Source of the DNA: Amycolatopsis sp. FBCC-B4732
GTDB lineage: Bacteria > Actinomycetota > Actinomycetes > Mycobacteriales > Pseudonocardiaceae
Direction: 5' to 3'
Length of the DNA: 64,000 nucleotides
Assembly (NCBI RefSeq): GCF_023008405.1
Contig: NZ_CP095376.1
Coordinates: 4,302,001 to 4,366,000, forward strand
In this document: positions 1 to 8,818 of the stretch, in pieces
Numbering within the stretch: the stretch's first letter is position 1
Layout of the letters: every line of letters begins with the position of its first letter
The notes under the pieces: model-generated
Database searches by the model: none
Seen by the model: only the letters and a program-made list of their open reading frames with translations
What the model was told of the DNA's origin: nothing
Position numbers and translations under genes: made by a program

Positions 1-450
1 GAGCATGATGTTGGCGGGCTTGACGTCCTGGTGGACCACCCCGCGCTCGTGCGCGTGTCTGAGGCCCCACGCGGTCTGGATCGCCAGGTCGAGGATCCGG
101 CGCACCGCCGGGCGGTGGCCGTCGCCGTAGAGCGCGCGGTCGCGGACGGCCTCGGCGAGGCTGCCGCCGCCCGCCCATTCGGCGAACACCCGGGGCGTGC
201 CGTCGACGCGGCGGACGTAGGCGCAGCTCACCAGGTGCGGGTGCGCGCCGAGGCCGACCCAGGTCTCCGCCTCGGCCTCGAACCGTTCGGCGTCGGCCGG
301 GGACGCGACCAGCTCTTGGCGCGGGGTCTTGACCGCCAGCTCCATGCCCCACTGCCGGTGCCACACGCGGTAGACCAGGCCCATGCCGCCGGTCGTGACG
401 ACGTCACGGACCTCGTACACCCCGAGCACCACGTCCCCCGGGGCCCACAT
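1..450 (-). CDS. Serine/threonine protein kinase, N-terminal part (runs off the window)
   Basis: This is the first 150 residues of a Hanks-type kinase, presumably cytoplasmic; the rest lies beyond base 1. The start reads MWAPGDVVLGVYEV, followed by a glycine-poor P-loop (GGMGLVYRVW) and the ATP-binding lysine in ELAVKTPRQEL. The catalytic loop reads HQDVKPAN, so the usual HRD arginine is glutamine (a non-RD kinase), which suggests it may not need activation-loop phosphorylation. The ATG directly abuts the TAG stop of the upstream DUF7019-like gene with no spacer, so the two are almost certainly translationally coupled. The substrate cannot be inferred, and neither a transmembrane segment nor a PASTA region is visible in the part present. 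Confidence 0.9.
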   Translation of the reverse strand, partial: MWAPGDVVLGVYEVRDVVTTGGMGLVYRVWHRQWGMELAVKTPRQELVASPADAERFEAEAETWVGLGAHPHLVSCAYVRRVDGTPRVFAEWAGGGSLAEAVRDRALYGDGHRPAVRRILDLAIQTAWGLRHAHERGVVHQDVKPANIML

Positions 451-1113
451 CTAGTCCACCTGCGCCACGTACAGCGGGGTGCCGAGCAGGACGGTGACGC
501 CGTCGGTCGTGGGGCTGGGCCCGTGCAGCAGCCGCTTGGCGACGAACTCGAGGTTCTGGTCCGGCCCCGGCATGGCCTCGTTGGCCCGCTGCACGGCGGC
601 CAGCGCGCCCTTGTGCGCCCCGTCGTCCTCGTGCTTGATCGCTTCGGTCAGCGCAGCGATCCCGGGATCGCTGCGCAGCCCGGCGAGCAGCGACGGCATC
701 ACCGACCGCGGCACCCCGGACGCGGCCGGGGCGCCACCGCCGAGGATGTGGTGCCCGGACCCGCCGAGCCCGACGACGGTCCGCCCGGTGGTGCCGCCGA
801 AGTAGGCGAGCGTCGGCTCGGCGGGGAACGGTCCCCAGTTCATCGGCAGCAGGCCCCAGAAGAACTGGCCGGGTTCCTCGACCGTGCCGAGGTCGCCGTG
901 CTCTTCGAGGTAGCGGACGACCCGCTGCAGCTTCGCGGTGCGCTCGCCACCCGCGGGCGCCTCCCGGGCCTGCTTGCCCCCGAAGAGCTTCAGGCTCACG
1001 CTCAGCTCGGTCGTGCGCTTGTGGGTGAAGCCCGGCGCCAGCTGCGCGAGCAGCATGTCGACTTTGCTGTCACTGACGTACAGGTAGTACTGGAACGACA
1101 ACGTGCTTCCCAT
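451..1113 (-). CDS. DUF7019-like (SAVMC3_10250-type) protein of unknown function
   Basis: A 220-residue soluble protein beginning MGSTLSFQYYLYVSDSKVDM. This opening and the following LLAQL...KRTTELSVSLK segment match what I recall of the DUF7019/SAVMC3_10250 family of actinomycetes. No biochemical role is established as far as I know. There is no signal peptide, membrane helix or obvious catalytic motif; a glycine-rich middle (GGTTGRTVVGLGGSGHH) stands out. It sits 33 bp after a YdcF-like gene and directly abuts a Ser/Thr kinase gene, so it probably works with the kinase. Family assignment is from memory of the N-terminal motif. Confidence 0.75.
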   Translation of the reverse strand: MGSTLSFQYYLYVSDSKVDMLLAQLAPGFTHKRTTELSVSLKLFGGKQAREAPAGGERTAKLQRVVRYLEEHGDLGTVEEPGQFFWGLLPMNWGPFPAEPTLAYFGGTTGRTVVGLGGSGHHILGGGAPAASGVPRSVMPSLLAGLRSDPGIAALTEAIKHEDDGAHKGALAAVQRANEAMPGPDQNLEFVAKRLLHGPSPTTDGVTVLLGTPLYVAQVD

Positions 1114-1146
1114 CCCCCGACGACGCTGGCCGGATCATACCGGCCG

Positions 1147-2157
1147 TCAGACCGCCTTCAGCACGCTCGCCAGCACGATCGTCGCGCACACGATCCCGTT
1201 GAGGATCCGGTGGTCCACGATGATCGCGGCGAATTCGCGCAGCGTCGCGCTCGGCCAGAAGTACCACGCCGTCGGTGCGCCGATGACCTGGCCGTTCACC
1301 TTGGTCTTGCGGGCCAGCAGCGCCGCGCGCAGGACGTGGAAGTTGTTGGTGACCACGACGCACCGGTAGTCCGCCCGCCGCTCGCGCATGAGGCCGGCGC
1401 TGAACGTCAGGTTCTCCCGCGTGGTGCGCGAACGGTCTTCCAGCACGATCCGCTCGCGCGGCACGCCGCGGCCGGTGAGGTAGTCCGCCATCGCGTGCGA
1501 CTCCGGCAGGTCTTCGCCCGGGCCCTGCCCGCCCGAGGTGACCAGCAGTGGCTCGCGGCCCTTGCGGCACTCGGCGTCGAGCACCCGGCGGCCGCGGTCG
1601 AGGCGGGCGGCCAGCAACGGCGGCACGTTCTTGCCGCCGAGCAGGCCGGAGCCGAGCACCACCACGAAGTCCAGCGGGCGGCGGGTGCGGATCCGGCCGT
1701 AGACCAGCGAATACAGCAGGAAGCAGACGAAGAGGAACGACAGGTACGCGACGATGCCGTCGACGCTGTCGCGGACCGCTTCCAGCGGCGCCCAGCCCAG
1801 CTGCCCGACCACGAAGTCGAACACGATCAGCGCCACGATGCCCACGCCGGCGGCCAGGGACAGCAGGTTCGCCGGGCGGCGGCCTTCGCGGCGCAGCATC
1901 GTCACGCCGTTGCCGATCAGGAACACCGCGAGCACGACGATGGTCAGCGGGATCAGCGCGACCAGCCCGAGCGCGACGAAAGCCGCGGCCTCCGGCGAAA
2001 TCGACGCCAGCAGCGCGAGCAGCGTCAGCCCGAAGAACGCGAGTGCGAAGAACAGATAGAAGCCGTTGCGCAGCTTGCGGCGGTCGAGCAGGAAGCTGAC
2101 CAGGAAGACGGCGAAGCAGAAGACAGCCGCGGCGAGCGGGAGCAGGGCCGGGTTCAC
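1147..2157 (-). CDS. YdcF/SanA (DUF218) family membrane protein
   Basis: A 336-residue protein with about five hydrophobic segments in residues 1-160 and a C-terminal DUF218 domain from about residue 165. Domain hallmarks are VVLGSGL near its start, VTSGGQGPGEDLPESHAM, EDRSRTTREN and VVVTNNFHVLRAALLAR. Family members are implicated in envelope or peptidoglycan-linked functions; the exact reaction is unknown. The GTG start overlaps the TGA of the upstream PAP2 gene (GTGA), indicating a translationally coupled operon. Final residues are again hydrophobic (ILNGIVCATIVLASVL), suggesting a last membrane helix. Confidence 0.85.
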   Translation of the reverse strand: MNPALLPLAAAVFCFAVFLVSFLLDRRKLRNGFYLFFALAFFGLTLLALLASISPEAAAFVALGLVALIPLTIVVLAVFLIGNGVTMLRREGRRPANLLSLAAGVGIVALIVFDFVVGQLGWAPLEAVRDSVDGIVAYLSFLFVCFLLYSLVYGRIRTRRPLDFVVVLGSGLLGGKNVPPLLAARLDRGRRVLDAECRKGREPLLVTSGGQGPGEDLPESHAMADYLTGRGVPRERIVLEDRSRTTRENLTFSAGLMRERRADYRCVVVTNNFHVLRAALLARKTKVNGQVIGAPTAWYFWPSATLREFAAIIVDHRILNGIVCATIVLASVLKAV

Positions 2158-3005
2158 GCGACCTCCAGCCGTCGCCAGGTCGCCAGGAACACCAGTGCCG
2201 CGGCGACGGAACCGAAAGAGGCGAACGAGTTCGCGGCCAGGTAGACGACCCAGGCGTTGTCCCGCACCGTTTCCGCGTACCCGCCGCCGGCCAGCGACGC
2301 TCCGATGAGGACGGTGCCGAGGCCGAAGAACACCACGGCACCGAGGACGGCGACGGTCACCACGAGCACCCGCGGGATCCGGCGCGGCCCGTCGTGACGG
2401 CTGATCGCCCCGCGCCGCGCGAGCCACCACGACGCCAGGCAGGCCAGCGCGAGGGCGATCGCGTCCGCGGCGAGCGTGTCGGACAGCCGGTGCCACTTCG
2501 CCGTCACCGTGTACGCGCCGATGCCGACCGCCCAGGACAGCAGGAAGAACAGCGTGACCCCGCGCCAGCGGTAGGGCACCACGATCAGGGCGGCGAACAG
2601 CACGGTCATCGCGATCGTCGTGTGCCCGCTCGGCAGGCTGTTGGCGGCGTAGTGCCCGGTCACCTCGACGAGCCGCGGCCGCGGCAGCACGTACCGCTTG
2701 AGGACCTGCGTCACGAGCTGGCCCGCGACGATCACGCCGGCCGCCGCGAACGCGAGGTCCAGGCGGCGGCGCAGCAAGCCGACCAGCGCGACCACGACGA
2801 CGGCGGCCACCAGCGAGACCAGCGTGATCCGGCTCAGGCTCGCGTCGGCGACGGCCTGGTCGCGCGCGGCGGCCTCGTCGGCACCGCGCAGCGCGGCGTT
2901 CTCCAGCTCCTGACCGGGCACCGTCCAGACGGCCAGGAAGTAGACCGCGGTCAGGACGACGGCGCACGCGGCGGCGACGACCGGCCAGCGACGGACGGGA
3001 ACCAC
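2154..3005 (-). CDS. PAP2-family membrane phosphatase
   Basis: A 283-residue integral membrane protein carrying the three PAP2 signatures: KRYVLPRPRL (motif 1), SLPSGHTT (motif 2) and TAKWHRLSDTLAAD (motif 3, with the nucleophilic-type histidine). PAP2 enzymes dephosphorylate lipid phosphates such as phosphatidate or undecaprenyl pyrophosphate at the outer membrane face. The GTG start at 3005 is chosen because a perfect AGGAGG (3014-3019) lies 8 nt upstream; the longer reading frame to 3071 lacks a comparable site. The first gene of a minus-strand operon with the YdcF-like gene. The natural substrate is not evident. Confidence 0.88.
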   Translation of the reverse strand: MVPVRRWPVVAAACAVVLTAVYFLAVWTVPGQELENAALRGADEAAARDQAVADASLSRITLVSLVAAVVVVALVGLLRRRLDLAFAAAGVIVAGQLVTQVLKRYVLPRPRLVEVTGHYAANSLPSGHTTIAMTVLFAALIVVPYRWRGVTLFFLLSWAVGIGAYTVTAKWHRLSDTLAADAIALALACLASWWLARRGAISRHDGPRRIPRVLVVTVAVLGAVVFFGLGTVLIGASLAGGGYAETVRDNAWVVYLAANSFASFGSVAAALVFLATWRRLEVA

Positions 3006-3305
3006 CCCGGGGACCTCCTGCCGTGCCGTTGGTCCGGACAGCCTAGTTGCCTGCTGCGACCGGACGCACACCGAGGGTGAGATGCAACCTTCGGCGGGCT
3101 TCGCGCGTGGACCTGGCGTTCGAGTGGTCTGGTGTTGATTGTCTGGTGTTTTCTGAGTTATTCCGTTTGCCCGTGTTCCGTGTTACGTTCGGTTTGACGA
3201 GCCCGCGGTAGTGCTCCGGGCTCGGCGTGCCCGCCCCCGCCCGGAGTGCTCCGCCGTCCCCGCCAGGCCGGTGCGCGGTTCCGTGCGCGTCCTCGGAGGA
3301 GTTCG
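3006..3305. other. Divergent intergenic region (PAP2 operon / GH2 gene)
   Basis: No gene is visible in these 300 bases. On the plus strand TTGATT (3135-3140), 17 nt and TTATTC (3158-3163) form a possible promoter for the glycosidase gene, in a patch clearly richer in A/T than its surroundings. The bases around 3166-3195 contain a loosely repeated cgtgtt/cgtgtta pattern. The Shine-Dalgarno (GGAGGAG) of the glycosidase gene ends the region. Confidence 0.4.
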
Positions 3306-6119
3306 ATGCGCCGTCTCGTCGTCCTGGTCCTCGCGCTGCTGTCGCCGCTCGTCGTGGTGACCGCACCCGCGAACGCCGCCGTCACCCCCAAACCACCGCC
3401 GCTGTCGACGCCGTGGACGTCGCAGGTCAGCACGACCGATCCGCTGCCCGAATACCCGCGGCCGCAGATGACGCGGCCCGACTGGCAGTCCCTCAACGGC
3501 GAGTGGGAGTTCCTCAACCCCGCCACCGGCTCCGGCGGCAGCGTCGACCGCAACGCCGCGCCCCCGCTGGGACAGACGCTGCCCGAGCGCATCCTGGTGC
3601 CCTACCCCGTCGAGTCGGCGCTGTCGGGCATCATGCGCAACGACAACCGCGACCTGATGTTCTACCGCCGCACCTTCACCGTGCCGCCGGCCTGGGCCGG
3701 CCGGAACGTGCAGCTGCACTTCGGCGCCGTCGACTACGAAGCGACCGTGTGGGTCAACGGCGTCCAGGTCGCGGCGCACAAGGGCGGCTACGACCGGTTC
3801 GAAGCCGACATCACGGCGCGGCTCAACGGCGGCGCGAACGAACTCGTCGTGCGCGTGTACGACCCGACCGACGGCCGCGGCGAGAAGCAGCCGGTGGGCA
3901 AGCAGGCCACCACGCCGTCGAACATCTTCTACACGCCCACTTCGGGGATCTGGCAGACCGTCTGGCTGGAACCGACGGCGCCGTCGTCGATCTTCTCGGT
4001 CGACATCTACCCGAACCTGGCGAACAACACCGCGCGCGTGCGGGTGTTCGGGCGGGGGAACGTCAGCGGGTACTCCGTGCTCGCCGAATCGATGACCGGC
4101 GGTGCCGTCGTCGGCAGCGCGACCGGCGGCTTCACGGAGTTCTCGGTGCCGGTGCCGAACGCGCGGCGGTGGTCGCCCGACGACCCCTTCCTCTACGACC
4201 TGCGCGTGTCGCTGCGCACCGCCTCGGGCGCGACGGCCGACCAGGTGGTCAGCTACTTCGGCATGCGCGAAATCGGCACGAAGAACGTGAACGGCGTCCT
4301 GCGGCCGACGCTCAACGGCGAGTTCGTGTTCCAGATCGGCACCCTCGACCAGGGTTTCTGGCCCGACGGCCTGTACACCGCGCCGACCGACACGGCGCTG
4401 GCCTCGGACCTGCAGAAGCACAAGGATCTGGGCTTCACCATGGTCCGCAAGCACATCAAGGTCGAGCCGGCGCGCTGGTACTACTGGGCCGACCGGCTGG
4501 GATTGCTGGTGTGGCAGGACATCCCGTCGACACCGACGGCCGACAGCAACCGGACGCCGGCGCAGATCGCCGAGTTCGAAACCGAAGCGCGCGAGATCGT
4601 CGACGAGCACCGCTTCTCCCCCGCCGTCGTCACGTACGTGCCGTTCAACGAAGGCTGGGGCGAGTGGAACCTCGACGAGACCAAGCGCGTCACGACCAGC
4701 CTGAAGAACTACGACCCGACCCGGCTGGTGAACGCGCACAGCGGGTTCAACTGCTGCGCCTCGAAGGGTGACCCGGGCACCGGCGACATCATCGACTGGC
4801 ACGTCTACACCGGACCGGACGCGCCCCGCCCGTCCGGTAACCGTGTGTCGGTGCTCGGCGAGTTCGGCGGGCTCGGCCTGCGCAACCCCGGTCACGAGTA
4901 CAGCCCGACCGGCAACTTCTTCGCCTACGAACAGATGGCGAGCGCGGCGCAGCTGAACGACCGCTACACCGGCATGGTCCGGGACGCGAAGCAGCTGATG
5001 CTCACCAAGGGCCTGTCGGCGTCGGTCTACACCGAGATCACCGACGTCGAAGGCGAGTACAACGGGCTGCTGACCTACGACCGGCGGGTGCAGAAGGTCG
5101 ACACCGCGCGCGTCCGCGCGGCGCACATCGACCTGATCGCCGCCTCGAAGAACCTCAACGCAGCCGTGCCGCTGACGCTCGGGCACCTCCGGTCGTTCCG
5201 GGTGACCACGCCCGGGTACACCGACCGGTACCTGCGGCACGCGGATTCCCTCGCCCGCACCGACGTCCTGACCACGGGCAGCGCGGACGGGGCCCGCCAG
5301 GACGGCTCGTTCCGCACGGTCGCGGGGCTCGCGAACCCGCGCTGCTTCTCCTTCGAGTCGGCGAACTTCCCCGGGAAGTTCCTGCGCCACGCCGACAACC
5401 GCGTCCGCATCGACGGCGACACGGGCGGCTCGTTCGCCGCGGACGCCACCTGGTGCTCCCGGCCGGGCCTCGCCGCCGGTGGGACGTCGTTCGAGTCGTT
5501 CAACTTCCCGGGCCGGTTCATCCGGCACTACAACGAAAGCGTCTACCTGGCCGTCAGCGGCGGGCCGAACCCGTGGGACACCGCGACGAGCTTCGCCGCG
5601 GACGCGACGTGGGACGTCTCGGCGCCGGCGCTCTGGCGCAGTTCGGTACCCCTGGCGGTCAACGCACGGCAGTCGCTGCAGGTGACGACGTGGGGCTACA
5701 CCGACCGCTACCTGCGCCACGCCAGCGGCCTCGCCTACACCGAGGTCGTGAACAGCGGCAGCAGCGCGCTGCTCAAGCAGGACGCGACATACACCGTGCG
5801 GCGCGGGCTGGGCGAGTCGTCGTGCTACTCGTTCGAGTCGGTGAACTACCCGGGCCAGTTCCTGCGCCACCAGGACGGCCGCGTCCGCAATGCGCCGGAC
5901 GACGGGTCGGCGCTGATGCGCGCGGACGCGACGTTCTGCAGCCGCCCGGGCCTGGGCGGCACCGGCGTGACGTTCGAGTCGCTCAACATCCCCGGCGCGT
6001 ACCTGCGCCACTTCGACTCGGCGGTGTACATCGCATCCGGCGCGGGCACCGGCTCCGACCGCCCGCAGACGGTGTCGGCGGACAGCAGCTGGACCGTGGC
6101 GGCGCCCTGGGCCCCGTGA
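3306..6119 (+). CDS. Secreted GH2 family glycosidase with C-terminal AbfB (CBM42-like) domains
   Basis: A 937-residue exported enzyme. The signal peptide runs MRRLVVLVLALLSP to about ANA-AV (residue 23). A GH2 sugar-binding jelly roll follows (QSLNGEWEF, residues ~60-230), then an Ig-like domain and a TIM barrel with PFNEGWGEWN (E449, acid/base) and LGEFGG (E519, nucleophile). From about residue 630 the protein carries two AbfB beta-trefoil modules with repeated YLRHAD, FSFESANFPGKFLRH and YIRHF-type blocks, which in fungal arabinofuranosidases bind arabinose side chains. Likely beta-galactosidase- or arabinosidase-like activity on arabinose-substituted polysaccharide; substrate is inference. 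The ATG is preceded by GGAGGAG. Confidence 0.88.
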   Translation: MRRLVVLVLALLSPLVVVTAPANAAVTPKPPPLSTPWTSQVSTTDPLPEYPRPQMTRPDWQSLNGEWEFLNPATGSGGSVDRNAAPPLGQTLPERILVPYPVESALSGIMRNDNRDLMFYRRTFTVPPAWAGRNVQLHFGAVDYEATVWVNGVQVAAHKGGYDRFEADITARLNGGANELVVRVYDPTDGRGEKQPVGKQATTPSNIFYTPTSGIWQTVWLEPTAPSSIFSVDIYPNLANNTARVRVFGRGNVSGYSVLAESMTGGAVVGSATGGFTEFSVPVPNARRWSPDDPFLYDLRVSLRTASGATADQVVSYFGMREIGTKNVNGVLRPTLNGEFVFQIGTLDQGFWPDGLYTAPTDTALASDLQKHKDLGFTMVRKHIKVEPARWYYWADRLGLLVWQDIPSTPTADSNRTPAQIAEFETEAREIVDEHRFSPAVVTYVPFNEGWGEWNLDETKRVTTSLKNYDPTRLVNAHSGFNCCASKGDPGTGDIIDWHVYTGPDAPRPSGNRVSVLGEFGGLGLRNPGHEYSPTGNFFAYEQMASAAQLNDRYTGMVRDAKQLMLTKGLSASVYTEITDVEGEYNGLLTYDRRVQKVDTARVRAAHIDLIAASKNLNAAVPLTLGHLRSFRVTTPGYTDRYLRHADSLARTDVLTTGSADGARQDGSFRTVAGLANPRCFSFESANFPGKFLRHADNRVRIDGDTGGSFAADATWCSRPGLAAGGTSFESFNFPGRFIRHYNESVYLAVSGGPNPWDTATSFAADATWDVSAPALWRSSVPLAVNARQSLQVTTWGYTDRYLRHASGLAYTEVVNSGSSALLKQDATYTVRRGLGESSCYSFESVNYPGQFLRHQDGRVRNAPDDGSALMRADATFCSRPGLGGTGVTFESLNIPGAYLRHFDSAVYIASGAGTGSDRPQTVSADSSWTVAAPWAP

Positions 6120-6123
6120 CCGG

Positions 6124-6160
6124 CGGTGGTCCGGTGCAGACCGTCCACACCGGACCACCG
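6124..6160. terminator. Bidirectional hairpin terminator
   Basis: A perfect 13-bp inverted repeat (CGGTGGTCCGGTG at 6124-6136, complement at 6148-6160) with an 11-nt loop lies between the convergent GH2 gene and the TIM-barrel gene. No U tract follows, as is usual for actinomycete terminators. Confidence 0.7.
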
Positions 6161-6162
6161 GC

Positions 6163-7161
6163 TCACCCGGCGTAGCACTCCGCCAGCGCGCCGAACGCCG
6201 CCTTCGGTTCCCACGGCACGTCCGGGTACGTCTCGCCCGTGCCGTTCTCCAGCACCTTCACCACGCCCCAGCTCGCCATGTCCAGGTCCTCGGCGGGATC
6301 TTCCCGGTGCCAGAGCCCGTAGCAGGCGAACGTGCACGCGAAGGCCGCGTCGACGCCTTCGGTGGTGAACACCTCCAGCAGTTCGCGGAAGTACCGCGCC
6401 TGCTCCTCTTCGTCGCGGACGTACGCGCCCTTCAGCCGGACCGGGACGTCCCCCTCGTACTCGAGGATCTCGCCGCAGCGGGCTCCCAGGTCGGCCGCGC
6501 CGCGGTACGGGGTCACGCCGAACTCCGTGATCGCCACCGGCTTCCCCGCGGCGACCAGCGCGCGGATGCCGTCGCGGTAGCCGCGCGCCACCTCCTTCGA
6601 GCGGTGCGCGTCCACGGACACGATGTCGAACGGCGCCCAGTCCACGCGCTCTAACGGCACCGACGCGTAGGTGATCCGGCCGCCGAAGCGGGCCCGGACC
6701 GTCCCGGCCGCGCGGGCGAGGAACTCGTTGACGCGGGCCGGGAGGCCGGCCACCAGTTCGCTGGACGCCAGCAGGTTCGCCACGCGGTCCTCGAGGCCGT
6801 CGCCGGGGACGAAGCCGTGGTTGAACAGGCTCAGCTCGGCGCCGGTCACGAACACGACCTCGGCACCCGCGGCGCGCAGCCGTTCCGCGCGGGCCGCGCC
6901 GTCGGCGAGCTGCGCGAGGATCTCCTCCGGCCGGCGGTCCCAGGGGAACGGCGAAAACCACACCTCCAGCCCGAGCGCGGCCGCCTGGCGCGCGGCGGAT
7001 TCGATCCGGTCGAGGTCGGTGCCGATCAGCCGGACGGCCGTGCAGTGCAGGTCGTCGCGGATGATCGTCAGCTCGCGGCGGACCAGGTCCGCGTCGAAGG
7101 GGCGGTTGAACCGCCCGTCGCGCGCGAGGCCGGTGTCGTAGCCGATGCCCTTGGCTCGCAT
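6163..7161 (-). CDS. TIM-barrel glycoside-hydrolase-like protein
   Basis: A 332-residue cytoplasmic protein (no signal peptide) beginning MRAKGIGYDTG. The pattern of strand ends looks like a glycoside hydrolase (beta/alpha)8 barrel: VRLIGTD, VWFSPFPWD, FVTGAELSLFNHGF (a Glu at strand 4), SVDAHRS, AITEFGVTP (a Glu at strand 7) and FACYGLWHREDP. Relatives are, as I recall, sometimes named 'abortive infection protein', a label for which I see no sequence basis here. It is divergent from a TetR gene across a palindromic operator and is therefore probably repressed by it. A GGAGGAG ribosome site precedes the ATG. Substrate unknown. Confidence 0.7.
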   Translation of the reverse strand: MRAKGIGYDTGLARDGRFNRPFDADLVRRELTIIRDDLHCTAVRLIGTDLDRIESAARQAAALGLEVWFSPFPWDRRPEEILAQLADGAARAERLRAAGAEVVFVTGAELSLFNHGFVPGDGLEDRVANLLASSELVAGLPARVNEFLARAAGTVRARFGGRITYASVPLERVDWAPFDIVSVDAHRSKEVARGYRDGIRALVAAGKPVAITEFGVTPYRGAADLGARCGEILEYEGDVPVRLKGAYVRDEEEQARYFRELLEVFTTEGVDAAFACTFACYGLWHREDPAEDLDMASWGVVKVLENGTGETYPDVPWEPKAAFGALAECYAG

Positions 7162-7183
7162 GGGCGAAGCTCCTCCCAGTTTA

Positions 7184-7218
7184 GGTACGGCACGTACCGT
7201 ACCCTATAACTACGGTAC
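7184..7218. promoter_or_regulatory. Composite palindromic operator between TIM-barrel and TetR genes
   Basis: Two interleaved inverted repeats: GGTACG (7184-7189) with CGTACC (7193-7198), and GTACCGTA (7194-7201) with TACGGTAC (7211-7218). They fill the 68-bp gap between the divergent genes, exactly where a TetR dimer would block both promoters. Confidence 0.75.
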
Positions 7219-7229
7219 GGTCGGTATCC

Positions 7230-7814
7230 ATGGCCGAAGTGAAGACCCGGCGCCGGGGGACGGAGCTGGAAGACGCGATCCTGCGCGCCGCGGCGGACGA
7301 GCTCGCCGAGGCGGGCTACGCCGGGCTGACCATGGAACGCGTGGCCCTGCGGGCGGGCACCAACAAGAACGCGCTCTACCGCCGCTGGCCGAACCGCGCC
7401 GCACTCGGCGTCGCCGCCTACCGGCGCCTGGCCGGCGACCGGCTGAGCCCGCCCGGCACGGGTGACCTGCGCGAAGACGCCCTGACCCTGCTGCGCGCGG
7501 TCAACTGCGGCCAGTCCTCCCCCGCCGCCCGGATCCTCCGCGGCCTCCTGGCCGGGGTCGGCGACGAACCGGAGCTCCTGGCCCAGCTGAACGAACAGGC
7601 CGCCGAAGGTGTCACGAACACCTGGCAGACGGTCGTCGACCACGCGATCACCCGGGGCGAAGCGCCGCCCGGAGCACGGCACCCGCGGGTCGCCACCGTC
7701 GCGCTCGTGCTGCTGCGCAACGAATACCTCACCCGCGGACTGACCACAGTGGATGATTCCGTGCTCATCGAGATCGTCGACGAGGTCTTCCTGCCCCTGG
7801 TGCGGCGCCGGTGA
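7230..7814 (+). CDS. TetR/AcrR family transcriptional regulator
   Basis: A 194-residue repressor. The N-terminal helix-turn-helix spans about residues 15-60 (AILRAAADELAEAGYAGLTM, then VALRAGTNKNALYRRWPNRA). The C-terminal ligand domain (residues 70-194) is unassigned. The gene is divergent from the TIM-barrel gene and shares with it the GGTACG/CGTACC operator, so it probably represses that gene and itself. Its TGA overlaps the GTG of the downstream kinase-like gene, so the two are co-translated. Ligand not predictable. Confidence 0.9.
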   Translation: MAEVKTRRRGTELEDAILRAAADELAEAGYAGLTMERVALRAGTNKNALYRRWPNRAALGVAAYRRLAGDRLSPPGTGDLREDALTLLRAVNCGQSSPAARILRGLLAGVGDEPELLAQLNEQAAEGVTNTWQTVVDHAITRGEAPPGARHPRVATVALVLLRNEYLTRGLTTVDDSVLIEIVDEVFLPLVRRR

Positions 7815-8818
7815 CGCGGCTCGAGCGCCACGCGAAGATCGCCGACGCCCTCGCGGACGCACCGGACGACGTCCTGGCCGCCGCGCGCCCGCTGGGCACC
7901 GGGGTCGGCGGCTCGACCTGGCTCCTGACGGTCGAAGGCGAGCCCGTGTTCGTGAAACGGGTCGCGCTCACCGACGTCGAGCGGCGGCACGAGGGTTCGA
8001 CGGCGGACCTGTACGGCCTGCCGCCGTGGTCGCACTACGGCGTCGGTTCCGCGGGCGGCGGCGCGTGGCGGGAGCTGGCCGCGCACCAAGCGGCCAGCGA
8101 CTGGGTCCGCACCGGACAGTGCGAGAACTTCCCGCTGCTGCACCACTGGCGGGTCCTGCCCGGCCTGCCGCGCCCCCGCACCGACCTCGAGCACGACGTC
8201 GCGTTCTGGCACGGCGACCCGGGCGTGCGGCGGCGGCTCGAAGCCCTCGACGGCGCCACCGCGGACCTCGTGCTGTGCCTCGAACACGTCCCGGAGAACC
8301 TGACGCGGTGGCTCGAGCGGAACCCCGGAGGGGTCGGCCTCGCCCACCGGGACCTGCGGGCCGTCACCGAATTCCTGGCCGGGCAAGGTGTCCAGCACTT
8401 CGACGCGCACTTCGCGAACGTCCTCACCGACGGCGAACGCCTGTACCTCACCGACTTCGGCCTGGCGGCGCTGCCGGACTTCACGCTGTCGGGCGCCGAG
8501 GCGGAGTTCCTCGCCCGGCACGCCGACCACGACCGCGCCTACGTCTTGACCCACCTGGTCAATTCGATCGTCCGGCCGCTCGTCCCCGAGCCGGACTACC
8601 GCGTCCGCCACGCTTTCGTCCGCGACTGCGCGGCGGGACGCGCCCTGCCGGAGCTGCCCTCGGCCGGGCTCCTGCGGCGCTACGCCCCGCTCGCGGTCGT
8701 CGTCAACGAGTTCTACGTTTCCCTGCACGGGGAAAGCCGCAAGACCCCGTACCCCGCCGGGGAACTCGCTCAGCAGCTGGAGCGCGCCGGCTTGCCCGCG
8801 AACCGGCCGGCCAGGTAG
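7811..8818 (+). CDS. Protein-kinase-like / aminoglycoside-phosphotransferase-fold protein
   Basis: A 335-residue cytoplasmic protein with kinase-fold landmarks: VFVKRVAL (ATP-binding Lys), HFDAHFANVL (catalytic Asp and Asn in the place of HxDxxxxN) and LTDFGLA (DFG). It lacks the full Hanks pattern and more resembles small-molecule or phage-type phosphotransferases; the substrate is unknown. The GTG start overlaps the upstream TetR stop (GTGA), making a two-gene operon. The 3' end runs 49 bp into the convergent lipase gene. Confidence 0.7.
   Translation: MTRLERHAKIADALADAPDDVLAAARPLGTGVGGSTWLLTVEGEPVFVKRVALTDVERRHEGSTADLYGLPPWSHYGVGSAGGGAWRELAAHQAASDWVRTGQCENFPLLHHWRVLPGLPRPRTDLEHDVAFWHGDPGVRRRLEALDGATADLVLCLEHVPENLTRWLERNPGGVGLAHRDLRAVTEFLAGQGVQHFDAHFANVLTDGERLYLTDFGLAALPDFTLSGAEAEFLARHADHDRAYVLTHLVNSIVRPLVPEPDYRVRHAFVRDCAAGRALPELPSAGLLRRYAPLAVVVNEFYVSLHGESRKTPYPAGELAQQLERAGLPANRPAR

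Noticed and set aside
3183..6158. 991-aa minus-strand ORF antisense to the GH2 gene
   Set aside because: Arg/Val/Gly-rich shadow frame typical of high-GC genes; the plus-strand frame has signal peptide, catalytic residues and RBS.
6163..7161. Phage-defence (abortive infection) gene
   Set aside because: The name I recall for relatives is not supported by the sequence, which shows a glycosidase-like TIM barrel and no defence neighbours.
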